This document shows, one piece after another, positions 34,341-43,384 of a stretch of DNA of 64,000 nucleotides. The notes beneath the pieces were generated by a model. It saw only the letters and a program-made list of their open reading frames with translations. It was not told where the DNA came from and ran no database searches. Origin of the DNA: Ignavibacteriales bacterium UBA1304 (GTDB lineage Bacteria > Bacteroidota > Ignavibacteria > Ignavibacteriales > Ignavibacteriaceae). The stretch is taken from positions 1 to 64,000 of the forward strand of contig DBTY01000021.1 of the NCBI GenBank assembly GCA_002307295.1. Reading direction: 5' to 3'. Made by a program: the position numbers and the translations under genes. The stretch's first letter is position 1. Each line of letters starts with the position of its first letter.

Positions 34341-35345
34341 TTATTGAGCGGCAAGACGCTCAATAGTCATGTTTATTGTTTCTGCAACTTCGTCAAGGGG
34401 AATTACTAGTTTTGCTATACGCAAATCTATTATAGATTGCGGCATAGAGGACAAAGTAGCCGTTTTAGGATCCTGCGCAATAGTAATGCCTCCAGCGGCG
34501 GATATATAACCGGAACCAATCGCCCCGTCTTTTCCCATGCCTGTTAAAACAACCGACAAAGATTTTGATTTAAATATAAAAGCTACGCTTCTAAAAAGAG
34601 GGTCGGCGGAAGGCTTTACATAATTTTCCGGCGGTCCGTCTGATATAACAATCGTAAAATCTTTTTGGTTAATAAGCATATGGCGATCGCCGGGAGCTAA
34701 ATAGATTTCTCCGGGTTTAATCCTTAATCCTTCTACGCCAAGATGAACTTTCATTGTAGTTTCGCGCTGTATTCTTTCAGAAAAAGATTCAAGCATCCAG
34801 GCAGGTCCATGCAGCACTACAAAAAAAGCGGCTGCATTTGTAGTTTTTATTTTTGAAAAAACATTTATTAAAGCCGGGGGGCCGCCTGTGCTGGCCGCAA
34901 TACAGACTCCTACAAAGGGGGGCGGCGCGACTGGTTCTGAAGCAGAGGAAATTATGTTAAGAATAGTTTCGCTTTTAAGGCGGTTGAAACAGTTCTCTAA
35001 CCGGGCGACTACTTCATTATTATCATAAGGTTTTGCAATATAATCGTCGGCTCCGGCTTCAAAAGCCTTTTCTTTTGCAGGCTCTGAATCTAAGGCTGTT
35101 ATTACTATAATAACTGGAAGAGGGCGAATAGCTTTTCTCATATGCTTAATTAATTCAATACCGTCTAAATCAGGCATCATCCAGTCTGTAAGCACAGCGT
35201 CAAAATTCTCTTTTTTTAATAATTCAATTGCTTCTACGCCGTTGTTTGCAGGAGAAACTTCATAACCGGCTTTTTTTAAAATCCGACAAAGTAAAATTCT
35301 GCTTGTAACTATATCTTCAACTACAAGTAATTTCATATTAATCAT
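34341..35345 (-). CDS. cheB: Chemotaxis protein-glutamate methylesterase/deamidase CheB
   Basis: This 334-residue enzyme removes methyl groups from, and deamidates, MCP glutamyl residues when phosphorylated. The receiver (4-125) has VVEDI, phospho-Asp54 in LTDWMMPDLDG and Lys105 in IAKPYD. A short linker (about 126-146) leads to the CheB catalytic domain (147-334) with the triad Ser152 (AASTGGPP), His179 (VVLHGP) and Asp273 (LTGMGKDGA). The length is near that of E. coli CheB (349). The start at ATG 35345 has TAGGG just upstream, and a second in-frame ATG lies 9 bases on. It stands alone; no cheR, cheA or cheW flanks it. The three MCPs of this window are plausible substrates. A small dyad (34342-34350/34357-34365) lies in its 3' end. 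Confidence 0.95.
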   Translation of the reverse strand: MINMKLLVVEDIVTSRILLCRILKKAGYEVSPANNGVEAIELLKKENFDAVLTDWMMPDLDGIELIKHMRKAIRPLPVIIVITALDSEPAKEKAFEAGADDYIAKPYDNNEVVARLENCFNRLKSETILNIISSASEPVAPPPFVGVCIAASTGGPPALINVFSKIKTTNAAAFFVVLHGPAWMLESFSERIQRETTMKVHLGVEGLRIKPGEIYLAPGDRHMLINQKDFTIVISDGPPENYVKPSADPLFRSVAFIFKSKSLSVVLTGMGKDGAIGSGYISAAGGITIAQDPKTATLSSMPQSIIDLRIAKLVIPLDEVAETINMTIERLAAQ

Positions 35346-35408
35346 GACCCTATATTAATAATGAGTAGTATCTGTCACAAGAATTTATATAACCACAAAA
35401 TGCTACGG

Positions 35409-35813
35409 CTATTTGGAATTCGCTTTTATTTTAGGAACTGAAAAACTTACCGAAGAGCTAAAGCTTGTGTTATTGCCAGAAGTTTTTCCAGTAAAAGTAA
35501 AATTCCAGTTTTGTCCTCGTTGTATGCCAGAATAATCGCCAAAAGGATAAACAGAGTCTTTACTATATACCCGGTTAGGATTAGAAGATGCGATTGTATC
35601 GTAAACGCTTTGCGAAGGACATGATAATAATATAACGTCTAATTTTACATTTTCGCTTGGTTTAAAAAGGAAGCTTGAAACGCCATTAACAGTTTGTGAA
35701 GACAACTGAAACGTAATGTCAGAAGGTCCTACTACAGGGTTTGAATCGTCTTTGTTACATCCCATATAAATTAACGTAACCATAAAAAGGACAGCGCATA
35801 ATAGCTTTTTCAT
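35409..35813 (-). CDS. Small lipoprotein, unknown function
   Basis: This is a 134-residue protein beginning MKKLLCAVLFMVTLIYMGC, a lipoprotein signal with lipobox YMGC (Cys19). The mature part is beta-rich (DITFQLSSQTVNGVSSFLF ... FTFTGKTSGNN) and matches no family I can name. The start is chosen because AGGAG lies 8 bases upstream. An earlier ATG at 35834 overlaps the stop of the M16 gene (ATGA) but has no ribosome site of its own. It is downstream of, and probably co-transcribed with, the M16 gene, so it could be an accessory lipoprotein. Confidence 0.75.
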   Translation of the reverse strand: MKKLLCAVLFMVTLIYMGCNKDDSNPVVGPSDITFQLSSQTVNGVSSFLFKPSENVKLDVILLSCPSQSVYDTIASSNPNRVYSKDSVYPFGDYSGIQRGQNWNFTFTGKTSGNNTSFSSSVSFSVPKIKANSK

Positions 35814-35830
35814 TAGTTCATTCTCCTTAA

Positions 35831-38659
35831 TCATTTAGTCTTTTCAGGCAGTAAAACTACCTTGATATAATTTTCAGTATTTAAATATTTTTTTGCAGCT
35901 TTTTTAACTGCGTCATAACTTAATTTATCAATTCTGTCAGAAGTTTCCAAGATTTCTTTTGGATCCATTTTGTTAAAATAATATTTATTTAGAGCGCTAA
36001 GCCAAAAACTATCGCTCTTCAAGCTAGATTCCTGTTCGCGTTTAAGAGCGTCTTTAACTTTTGTAATATAAACCTGTGGTACCTGGTTGTTTTTTAACGT
36101 ATCAATCTGACGGAAAACTATTTTAACAAGTTCGTTTACTCTTTCTGGAGCGCATTCAAAATTAATTGAAAATGTGTATCCCGGATTAGGAATACTTTGA
36201 GCGGCTCCGGTTACCTGTACGCCGTAAGTTCCTTCTTTTTCTTCTTTGATAGCTTCGCGAAGTTTAATTTCAAGAACGCTACGCATTGCGTTTAGGTCAA
36301 AAATATTTTGGTTATTCCAATCAAACGGGCCTGTAAAAGTAAGGTTTACTAAGCTCTTAGATTCAATTCCTTTGCGGACAACTTTGGATATTATTCCTTT
36401 AGGCGGATTGATATTTAGATTCTTCCATGTTTCATTTCTGTTAAGCGAGGGGAGACCGCCTAAGTATTTTTCAATTAGAGGTCTTATTACAGTATTTTTA
36501 AAATTTCCGACAAAAATAAATGTGAATCCTGAAGCGTCTGCAAATCTTTCTTTGTATATTCTCATTGATTTTTCAAGATCCATTTTTTCGATAGCGGCAA
36601 CCGATAATGGTTCGCGTCTTATATTGTAATTCCCTAATGTAACCTGTACAGTGTCTATAAAAGCGGATTCAGGATTTGCGTTTCTGTTTTCGATAAAACT
36701 TTTCATTCTGTCTTTTTGCGTCGCATATACTGCGCTATCAGCGCGGGGAGACGTTATATATAAATAAATTAACTGCATTAAAGTTTCTACATCTTTTTCA
36801 GAAGATAAACCTGTTATTCCTTCTGAAACCTCATTTAGGGCGGGACTAACTTTTACATGTTTCCCGGCTAATATTTTACGAAGTTGAATTGCGTCAAGAG
36901 AGCCTACGCCTCCAAGCGTTACGACCTGACTTGCTGTAGCCGCTGGTATGAAATCGCTATCTGGCAATAATGAATGGCCGCCTGGATTAAATGCCGTTAT
37001 ATGTACTTCGGAGCTAAAATTTGTCGGTTTTAAAACTACTTTAACTCCATTTTTAAGTTTTAATTCAGTAACATTAAGTTCTGGTATTTCTTTTTCGCTG
37101 ATAATCTCCGATCCTTTTGGGGGATTGGGGAGCAGAATATCCTGAACAAATTTTTCATTATATGGCTCTATGTTTTCTTTTTTTGCTTCTGCTATAATCC
37201 GGCGTAATTCATTTTCATCTGGAGTTTTAAGCCCATCTTTTTCAGGAGCGTTAACCAGAACGACATTGTCTTTATCCGTTATAAAATTATTAATCAGGTT
37301 GTTCACGTCGTCAATTTTAATTTCGTTAATAAGCTGTTTTGATATATTAACATAATCTTCTATGCTTATCATAGTCTCGTCGTTGAGAAAATATTTTACC
37401 AAATTAGAAGATAAAACAGACGATTCGGTTTTGTCTTTTTCATTATACATTTGTTCCCAATAAGAAGTTAGGGCGTCTTTTGCTCTGTCAAATTCAGTTT
37501 TTGTAAACCCATATTTTTTTATTCTTTCTTCTTCTATGTATAACGATTTCAATCCCGTTTTAATTCCGCCTTCTTTTAATAATGCTGATAGCGTATAAAA
37601 ATCTTTGTTTCTTATTAATTTACCAACGCCGGAAGTGGACATTATAAATGGCGGATCAGGTTTTATAGTAGCTTCCCTAAGACGCCAGTTGAACATGCTA
37701 TTGAAAATATTTTCCATAAGGTTTTCACGTAAGTCGGATGCTGTTTTGAAAGTTTTTGTAGCCTCAAGCTTATGATAAATATTAATGCTTGTTTGAGCGG
37801 CTTCTTTGTCTGTAGCAATTGCAAAAGAAACTTTGCCATCATTTGGAACTGAGTAATATTTTCGTTCTTTTTCGCTTTGTGGATTTGTCAGTTTTGAGAA
37901 ATGACTTTTGATTTGTTTTTCAACCCATTTTACATCAACGTCGCCTACTACTATTACTGCCATTAAATCGGGTCTATACCAGTCTTTATAATATCTTTTC
38001 AATACATCGCGACCAAAATTTTCAATTGTTTCTTTTTTCCCAATTGGCAGCCGTTCGGCATATCTTGAATCATTAAGTAAAATGGGGAATTGTTTATCTC
38101 TCATTCTAGAGCCCGCGCCTCTACCGGAACCCCACTCTTCTTTAACTGCTCCTCTCTCTTTATTAATTTCTGCATCGTCAAATGAGAGATTATGCGCTAT
38201 ATCTTCAATCAATTGAAAGCCTTTTTGCAGAGTGTTAATGCTATCTGTTGGAAGTTCAAACATATAAACAGTTTCGTCAAAACTTGTATAAGCGTTTATA
38301 TCGGGTCCGAATTTCATTCCAATTGACTTAAGATAATCGGTTTTTTCTTTTTTCGAAAATTTTTTTGAACTGTCAAAGGCCATATGTTGTGTGAAATGCG
38401 CTAAACCAAGCTGATTGTCGTCTTCAAGTAACGAGCCGGCGTTTACAATTAACTGGAGATAAGCTCTTTTGACAGGCTTGGGGTTGCGTTTTATGAAATA
38501 CTTAAACCCGTTTTGCAGCGTTCCTTGGGTTATTTCTTTATCTATTGGCAACTGATCTGTTAACTTGATTGTTTTTTCGGAATTATTATCTTTCTTTTGA
38601 GAAATAATTGTCGATAATGTTAATAGCAAAATAATGAAGAGGAAAGATAATCTTTTCAT
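35831..38659 (-). CDS. M16-family peptidase homolog with altered catalytic motif (HxxQH)
   Basis: This 942-residue exported protein (signal MKRLSFLFIILLLTLSTIIS) is collinear with the active M16 peptidase at 24884. It keeps both zinc histidines (H88, H92) and the distal Glu (KERGAVKEEW). The catalytic Glu is replaced by Gln91 (HFTQH; codon CAA at 38387-38389). In characterised M16 enzymes this exchange abolishes or strongly reduces hydrolysis, so this is probably a binding protein, chaperone or regulatory partner. The start is set at the second Met (TGAGAG seven bases upstream) rather than 38671. It is followed by a small lipoprotein gene, 17 bases apart. Confidence 0.88.
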   Translation of the reverse strand: MKRLSFLFIILLLTLSTIISQKKDNNSEKTIKLTDQLPIDKEITQGTLQNGFKYFIKRNPKPVKRAYLQLIVNAGSLLEDDNQLGLAHFTQHMAFDSSKKFSKKEKTDYLKSIGMKFGPDINAYTSFDETVYMFELPTDSINTLQKGFQLIEDIAHNLSFDDAEINKERGAVKEEWGSGRGAGSRMRDKQFPILLNDSRYAERLPIGKKETIENFGRDVLKRYYKDWYRPDLMAVIVVGDVDVKWVEKQIKSHFSKLTNPQSEKERKYYSVPNDGKVSFAIATDKEAAQTSINIYHKLEATKTFKTASDLRENLMENIFNSMFNWRLREATIKPDPPFIMSTSGVGKLIRNKDFYTLSALLKEGGIKTGLKSLYIEEERIKKYGFTKTEFDRAKDALTSYWEQMYNEKDKTESSVLSSNLVKYFLNDETMISIEDYVNISKQLINEIKIDDVNNLINNFITDKDNVVLVNAPEKDGLKTPDENELRRIIAEAKKENIEPYNEKFVQDILLPNPPKGSEIISEKEIPELNVTELKLKNGVKVVLKPTNFSSEVHITAFNPGGHSLLPDSDFIPAATASQVVTLGGVGSLDAIQLRKILAGKHVKVSPALNEVSEGITGLSSEKDVETLMQLIYLYITSPRADSAVYATQKDRMKSFIENRNANPESAFIDTVQVTLGNYNIRREPLSVAAIEKMDLEKSMRIYKERFADASGFTFIFVGNFKNTVIRPLIEKYLGGLPSLNRNETWKNLNINPPKGIISKVVRKGIESKSLVNLTFTGPFDWNNQNIFDLNAMRSVLEIKLREAIKEEKEGTYGVQVTGAAQSIPNPGYTFSINFECAPERVNELVKIVFRQIDTLKNNQVPQVYITKVKDALKREQESSLKSDSFWLSALNKYYFNKMDPKEILETSDRIDKLSYDAVKKAAKKYLNTENYIKVVLLPEKTK

Positions 38660-38798
38660 AAATTCTCTCATTTAACTTATATTGTGATGGTTATTATTCT
38701 TTTTTTACAGACTGCTAAAATAAACTATTTTTTTCCCTTTGTAAATCTAATTCAATTATAAATTGACTCTAAAATTCACCAAATTAACGGAAAATTTA

Positions 38799-39935
38799 AT
38801 GGAAAAATCAGAAGTAAGGAGTTATTTCCCATATTTAAAAAACGGGAAAATCTATATGAATCATGCGGCAATAAGTCCGCTTTCTTCTTTGGTTGTGCAA
38901 CGAGTAAATGAGTTCTTATTGGAGCGAAGCGAAACAAATATAGAAAATTATCTTACAGTAATTGATACTACGACTAAGCTTAAAGGTAAGCTGGGCGCTT
39001 TATTAAACACAGACCCTGACAGACTGGCTTTTGTAGATAATACTTCCAACGGGTTAAATATTCTGGCGCAGGGAATGAATTGGAAAGCTGGGGATAGAAT
39101 TATACTTAACGACATAGAGTTCCCGTCAAATGTGTATCCTTTCCTTAATCTTAAACCATTAGGCGTTGAAATCGATTTTGTAAAATCTAAAGACGGAATT
39201 GTATCGGCCGAAGACGTAATTGCAATGATAAAACCTTCTACAAGACTGATTTCAATAAGCCAGGTTCAGTTTCTTACAGGGTATAAAGTCGATTTGGAAC
39301 AAATTGGCCAGGTATGCAGCGAAAAAGGAATTGTCTTTTCTGTAGATGGAATTCAGGGGGTTGGTGCCGTGCCTATAGACGTGCAAAAATGCAAAATTGA
39401 TTTTCTGGCTGGCGGAACTCAAAAATGGCTTATGTCTTTGATGGGGCTTGCTTATATATATGTTTCTGAGGAATTACAGGAACAGATCAGTCCTAAATAT
39501 GTGGGCTGGACCTCTGTTGAGGATACATGGAACTTGTTAAACTATGATTTGAAACTAAGAAAGTCTGCTGATTGTTTTCAAAATGGAACGACAAGTTCAA
39601 TTGGCGTAACTGCTTTTAATGCGTCTCTTGATTTGTTTTACATGTACGGCTTCGATAATGTTGAAAAAGATATATTGGATAATTCGGAATATTTTATCAA
39701 ACAACTTGATTCTATTGGATTATCTCCTATATTACTCGGAGTACCGCGCGAGTTTCTATCTGGAATAGTCAGTTTTAGATGCAACAATCCTAAAACTTTT
39801 TACGAAACTTTGAATTCAAACGGCGTTGAGTGCGCTTTACGCGAAGGAATTGTGCGCCTTTCGCCTCATTATTATAATACAATTGAAGAAATTGATACTG
39901 TAATTGACATTTTGAAAAAGCATAAACATAATTAG
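38799..39935 (+). CDS. PLP-dependent class V aminotransferase (cysteine desulfurase/epimerase-like)
   Basis: This 378-residue cytosolic enzyme has YMNHAAISPL near the N-terminus and FVDNTSNGLNIL for the phosphate-binding loop. SVDGIQGVGAVPID supplies the pyridine-contacting Asp, and the Schiff-base Lys is in GGTQKWLM. The late NGTTSSIGVTA segment is the fold-type I class V pattern. The closest groups by style are isopenicillin N epimerase-like and SufS/CsdA-like enzymes. No mobile-loop Cys is obvious, so cysteine desulfurase activity is doubtful. The ATG at 38799 is preferred to an in-frame TTG at 38763. It is followed 31 bases later by pyruvate kinase on the same strand. Confidence 0.85.
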   Translation: MEKSEVRSYFPYLKNGKIYMNHAAISPLSSLVVQRVNEFLLERSETNIENYLTVIDTTTKLKGKLGALLNTDPDRLAFVDNTSNGLNILAQGMNWKAGDRIILNDIEFPSNVYPFLNLKPLGVEIDFVKSKDGIVSAEDVIAMIKPSTRLISISQVQFLTGYKVDLEQIGQVCSEKGIVFSVDGIQGVGAVPIDVQKCKIDFLAGGTQKWLMSLMGLAYIYVSEELQEQISPKYVGWTSVEDTWNLLNYDLKLRKSADCFQNGTTSSIGVTAFNASLDLFYMYGFDNVEKDILDNSEYFIKQLDSIGLSPILLGVPREFLSGIVSFRCNNPKTFYETLNSNGVECALREGIVRLSPHYYNTIEEIDTVIDILKKHKHN

Positions 39936-39966
39936 AATATTTTATAAATAAGATTAGATAAATGAT

Positions 39967-41406
39967 ATGAAAGAAATAAATTACGCTTCGTCATCTAAGA
40001 CAAAAATACTTTGTACGCTTGGACCCGCGTCGGATAATTCAGCCACAATTCGAAAAATGATAGCTGAAGGAATGGATGGGGTAAGACTAAATTTTTCGCA
40101 TGGAGATTATAGTTCATACGAAAAACTATTTGAAGAAATTCATCAGGCATGCGTTGAAGCTTCTACTTCGCTTGCAGTATTAATCGATTTGCAGGGGCCT
40201 AAAATAAGAATTGGAGAGCTTGAAAAACCATTCTACGAAATTAAATCGGGCGACGAGATTGAAATAACAATCGATGATATTCCGGGAACAAATAAGCTTG
40301 TTTCTACTTCATATAAACAGTTAGTCAGCGACGCAAACATTGGCGATCTGATTTTAATTGACGATGGACTTTTACGGTTAAAAATCATTAAGAAAAAGGA
40401 ACGTTCTGTAATATGTAGTATTATTAACGGCGGAATACTAAAGCCTAAAAAGGGAATGAACCTGCCGGGTATGAAATTATCGACTCCTTCGGTTACAGAA
40501 AAAGACTTTCGCGATCTTGAATTTGCTTTAAAACACAGAGTAGATTTTATAGCTCTTTCGTTTGTAAGAAAACCAGAAGACGTTCTGAACTTGAAGAACT
40601 GGCTAATAGAAAGAAATTTTAATAAACCTGTTATTGCCAAAATCGAAAAAAAGGAAGCGGTTGATTGTTTTGAAGAAATACTAAAAGTTTCGGACGGCAT
40701 TATGGTTGCGCGCGGCGATCTTGGCGTTGAAATGCAGCCTTGCGAAGTTCCGGTTATTCAAAAAAATATAATTAACAGGTGCAATTCAGTCGGCAAATTA
40801 GTTATTACTGCTACGCAAATGTTAGAATCTATGATCGTAAATCCTATCCCAACACGCGCTGAAGCTTCTGACGTTGCAAACGCAGTCTGGGACGGAACTG
40901 AAGTAGTTATGTTAAGCGGCGAAACCTCTGTTGGCAAATACTGCCTTGATACAATAAAAACAATGACAAGTATTGTTAAATATGCCGAAGATTATTCCAA
41001 GTTCTATAATGAAATAGATTTTTTTGTGCCCGAAAAATTAGAAGATAACTTGTTCGATTCTGTCGCAAGAGGCATTGTTCTAATGAGCGAGCAGGTAAAC
41101 GCAACTGCAATTATTTCTTTCACTCATCAGGGAAGAGCTCCGCGGAAACTCTCTAAGTACAGACCCAAAGCTAACATTATTGCAATATCAGACGACGATA
41201 CTGTTGTCAATAATTTACGTCTTAAGTGGGGCGTAACGGCAGTTTTTGCGCATGACGTACATAAGAACGACATTCCGGTTGAAGAGGCGCGAGAGATTGT
41301 TTTACGACTTAATTTGGTTAAGAAAGGGGATATTGTTATTTTTACTACTGGCGCTCCGCTTACTGATAAAGGCCGGGCAAATTGGGTCCGTTGTGAAGTT
41401 ATATAA
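39967..41406 (+). CDS. pyk: Pyruvate kinase
   Basis: This 479-residue glycolytic enzyme converts phosphoenolpyruvate and ADP to pyruvate and ATP. It shows TKILCTLGPAS, GVRLNFSHG, the active-site signature VIAKIEKKEAVDCF, SDGIMVARGDLGVEM and TATQMLESM with TRAEASDVANAVWDG. The C-terminal domain with VFAHDVHKND and GDIVIFTTGAPL is complete, so the length is normal. The AmrS gene begins 3 bases after its stop, indicating one transcript. Confidence 0.97.
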   Translation: MKEINYASSSKTKILCTLGPASDNSATIRKMIAEGMDGVRLNFSHGDYSSYEKLFEEIHQACVEASTSLAVLIDLQGPKIRIGELEKPFYEIKSGDEIEITIDDIPGTNKLVSTSYKQLVSDANIGDLILIDDGLLRLKIIKKKERSVICSIINGGILKPKKGMNLPGMKLSTPSVTEKDFRDLEFALKHRVDFIALSFVRKPEDVLNLKNWLIERNFNKPVIAKIEKKEAVDCFEEILKVSDGIMVARGDLGVEMQPCEVPVIQKNIINRCNSVGKLVITATQMLESMIVNPIPTRAEASDVANAVWDGTEVVMLSGETSVGKYCLDTIKTMTSIVKYAEDYSKFYNEIDFFVPEKLEDNLFDSVARGIVLMSEQVNATAIISFTHQGRAPRKLSKYRPKANIIAISDDDTVVNNLRLKWGVTAVFAHDVHKNDIPVEEAREIVLRLNLVKKGDIVIFTTGAPLTDKGRANWVRCEVI

Positions 41407-41409
41407 AAT

Positions 41410-42435
41410 ATGAATGAGAATGAAAATCTTAAATTAGCCCGATGGCAGGAGCAAACAGCAAACGGTAAAATCCGTTGTACGCTTTGCCCCCGCTATTGCA
41501 CTATTGGAACAGGGCAGCACGGGTTTTGTTATATAAGGCAAAACATAGACGGCTGGCTCTATTCCAAAGGTTATGGTCGGCCTACAGGATTTGCAATTGA
41601 TCCAATTGAGAAGAAACCGCTAAACCATTTTTTACCCGGCACAGAAATACTAAGTTTTGGAACTGTAGGATGTAATCTTGGATGTAAGTTTTGTCAAAAC
41701 TGGCATATTAGCAAAGTAAAAGCAGACGAAGAAGAACCGCAATATGTCTCGCCAGAAAAGGTTGTAAAAATTGCAAAACAATACAATGTTCCATCTATTG
41801 CATATACTTATAACGATCCCGTAATTTTTGGCGAGTACGTTATAGATATATCTAAGTTAGCTGCCGAAGAGGAAATTAAGTCTGTTATGGTCACAGCCGG
41901 GTATATTGATAATGAAGCGAGAAAAGACGTTTTCAAATATATTGACGCGGCCAATGTTGATCTTAAAGCGTTTACAGAGAAATTTTATCATAAGTTTACC
42001 TCCTCGCACTTAGATAAAATTCTTGATACGCTGCTGTGGCTAAAAAATGAAACCGACATATGGTTTGAAATTACTACTCTGCTCATTCCCGGAGAGAATG
42101 ATTCGGATGAAGAAATTAAAAGAATGTCCGAATGGATATTGAAAAATCTTGGCGATTCTGTCCCTTTGCATTTTACGGCTTTTCATCCTGATTTTAAAAT
42201 GATTGACAAGAGCTCTACTCCTGCAAAGTCAATTAATAATGCGCGAAGGATAGCTCTAAACGAAGGACTGCTCTATTGTTATGTAGGGAATATTCATAAT
42301 CCGGAAGGGCAGACTACATATTGCCCTGAATGCAAAGAGCCATTAATAATTCGCGACTGGCATAGCGTTAAAATTAATAAATTGCGCGATGGGAGATGTT
42401 ATAATTGTAATAAAAAAATAGCGGGCGTATTTTAA
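41410..42435 (+). CDS. amrS: AmmeMemoRadiSam-system radical SAM enzyme
   Basis: This is a 341-residue iron-sulfur enzyme. The N-terminal CTLCPRYC...GFC Cys cluster is followed by the radical SAM motif CNLGCKFC (with QNWHISK) and a DLKAFTEKFYHKF segment. The C-terminal CPEC...CYNC four-Cys knuckle completes the AmrS family pattern. The family is usually encoded with Memo and AMMECR1 proteins, and neither is in this window. Its reaction is not established. It starts 3 bases after pyk, without its own Shine-Dalgarno site, so it is probably coupled. Its stop codon shares the TTAA palindrome with the convergent ppx gene. Confidence 0.9.
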   Translation: MNENENLKLARWQEQTANGKIRCTLCPRYCTIGTGQHGFCYIRQNIDGWLYSKGYGRPTGFAIDPIEKKPLNHFLPGTEILSFGTVGCNLGCKFCQNWHISKVKADEEEPQYVSPEKVVKIAKQYNVPSIAYTYNDPVIFGEYVIDISKLAAEEEIKSVMVTAGYIDNEARKDVFKYIDAANVDLKAFTEKFYHKFTSSHLDKILDTLLWLKNETDIWFEITTLLIPGENDSDEEIKRMSEWILKNLGDSVPLHFTAFHPDFKMIDKSSTPAKSINNARRIALNEGLLYCYVGNIHNPEGQTTYCPECKEPLIIRDWHSVKINKLRDGRCYNCNKKIAGVF

Positions 42436-43379
42436 TTTCTAAGTAAAATTATTTGCTCTGCAATTACTCCTTCTTTAAGAGCCGCTATAGATACGATAGC
42501 TTCCTTTATATCGAATAAATTAAAAAATTCATCTAATATTAAAAAACCTGCGGGAAGTATATCCGCGCGTTTAGGATCAATGCCGGGAATAGTTAATCTT
42601 TCGGAACACTTCCGTTTTGAAAGAACTACTTCCATTACAGAACAAAATTCCTTTTTGCTGAATTTCACATTATCCGGTATTTCAGTTAAAGGAAAGCCTG
42701 CGGCTGAAGAAATTAGGGAGTATGCGCTATGAGCAGAACCGGAGGATGCTACTGAGATATCAAATCCAATATTATCAACCTTTGTTTTAATTGAGTTGAA
42801 TAATAAGCGTATATATTTTCTGCATTCGCTAATACTTTTTTCTGTAAGTTCAAATTCAGGAAAAAACTGGGATGAAAGCCTTACTGCGCCAAGCTTAAGA
42901 CTATCGGAAAAAAGAACATTCCCATTTTCTCCAATTGTTATTTCCGTGCTGCCGCCGCCTATATCAATGCAAATGATCTTTTTATCTTTTATTTTAAGAG
43001 AATTGTCGATTCCTTTATAAATAAGTCGCGCTTCTGTTTGTCCGTCAATAATTTCAATAATCACGCCTGTACGTTCTTTTATTTTCTGGCGGAAATCTTC
43101 ATTGTTCCTGGCTTCTCTTACAGCGCTTGTAGCTACGGCTTTTAAAGTGCATTTATAAGGAGCGCATAATTGCTGATACCGGGTAATTATTGCAACTACT
43201 TTTTCAATATCGTCATCAGTTATAATATGGGATGAATCATTTTCATCCGTCTTTACTCCTATACGCAAAATTTCCCGCTCTTTTACTACAGGCTCAAAAG
43301 AACCATCCTTGTTAGCCCTTGCAATGAGCAAATGGAAAGAATTTGTTCCAATGTCTAAAACGGCAAAATATTGTTCCAT
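42432..43379 (-). CDS. Ppx/GppA-family phosphatase
   Basis: This 315-residue cytosolic ASKHA-fold enzyme acts on polyphosphate ends and/or pppGpp. It shows AVLDIGTNSFHLLIA (phosphate 1), KAVATSAVREARN, IICIDIGGGSTEITI (phosphate 2) and LKLGAVRLSSQF. The length fits the short (two-domain) family form of about 310 residues. It is the last gene of the minus-strand operon starting at 47041, 5 bases downstream of the glycosyltransferase. It ends in a 4-base overlap with the convergent amrS. Exopolyphosphatase and guanosine pentaphosphatase cannot be separated by eye. Confidence 0.93.
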   Translation of the reverse strand: MEQYFAVLDIGTNSFHLLIARANKDGSFEPVVKEREILRIGVKTDENDSSHIITDDDIEKVVAIITRYQQLCAPYKCTLKAVATSAVREARNNEDFRQKIKERTGVIIEIIDGQTEARLIYKGIDNSLKIKDKKIICIDIGGGSTEITIGENGNVLFSDSLKLGAVRLSSQFFPEFELTEKSISECRKYIRLLFNSIKTKVDNIGFDISVASSGSAHSAYSLISSAAGFPLTEIPDNVKFSKKEFCSVMEVVLSKRKCSERLTIPGIDPKRADILPAGFLILDEFFNLFDIKEAIVSIAALKEGVIAEQIILLRN

Positions 43380-43384
43380 CGTTT

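Noticed and set aside
34342..34365. Dyad tattgagcg/cgctcaata as terminator between the YjfB-like gene and cheB
   Set aside because: It lies inside the cheB 3' end and lacks a following T run on either strand; not strong enough to call.
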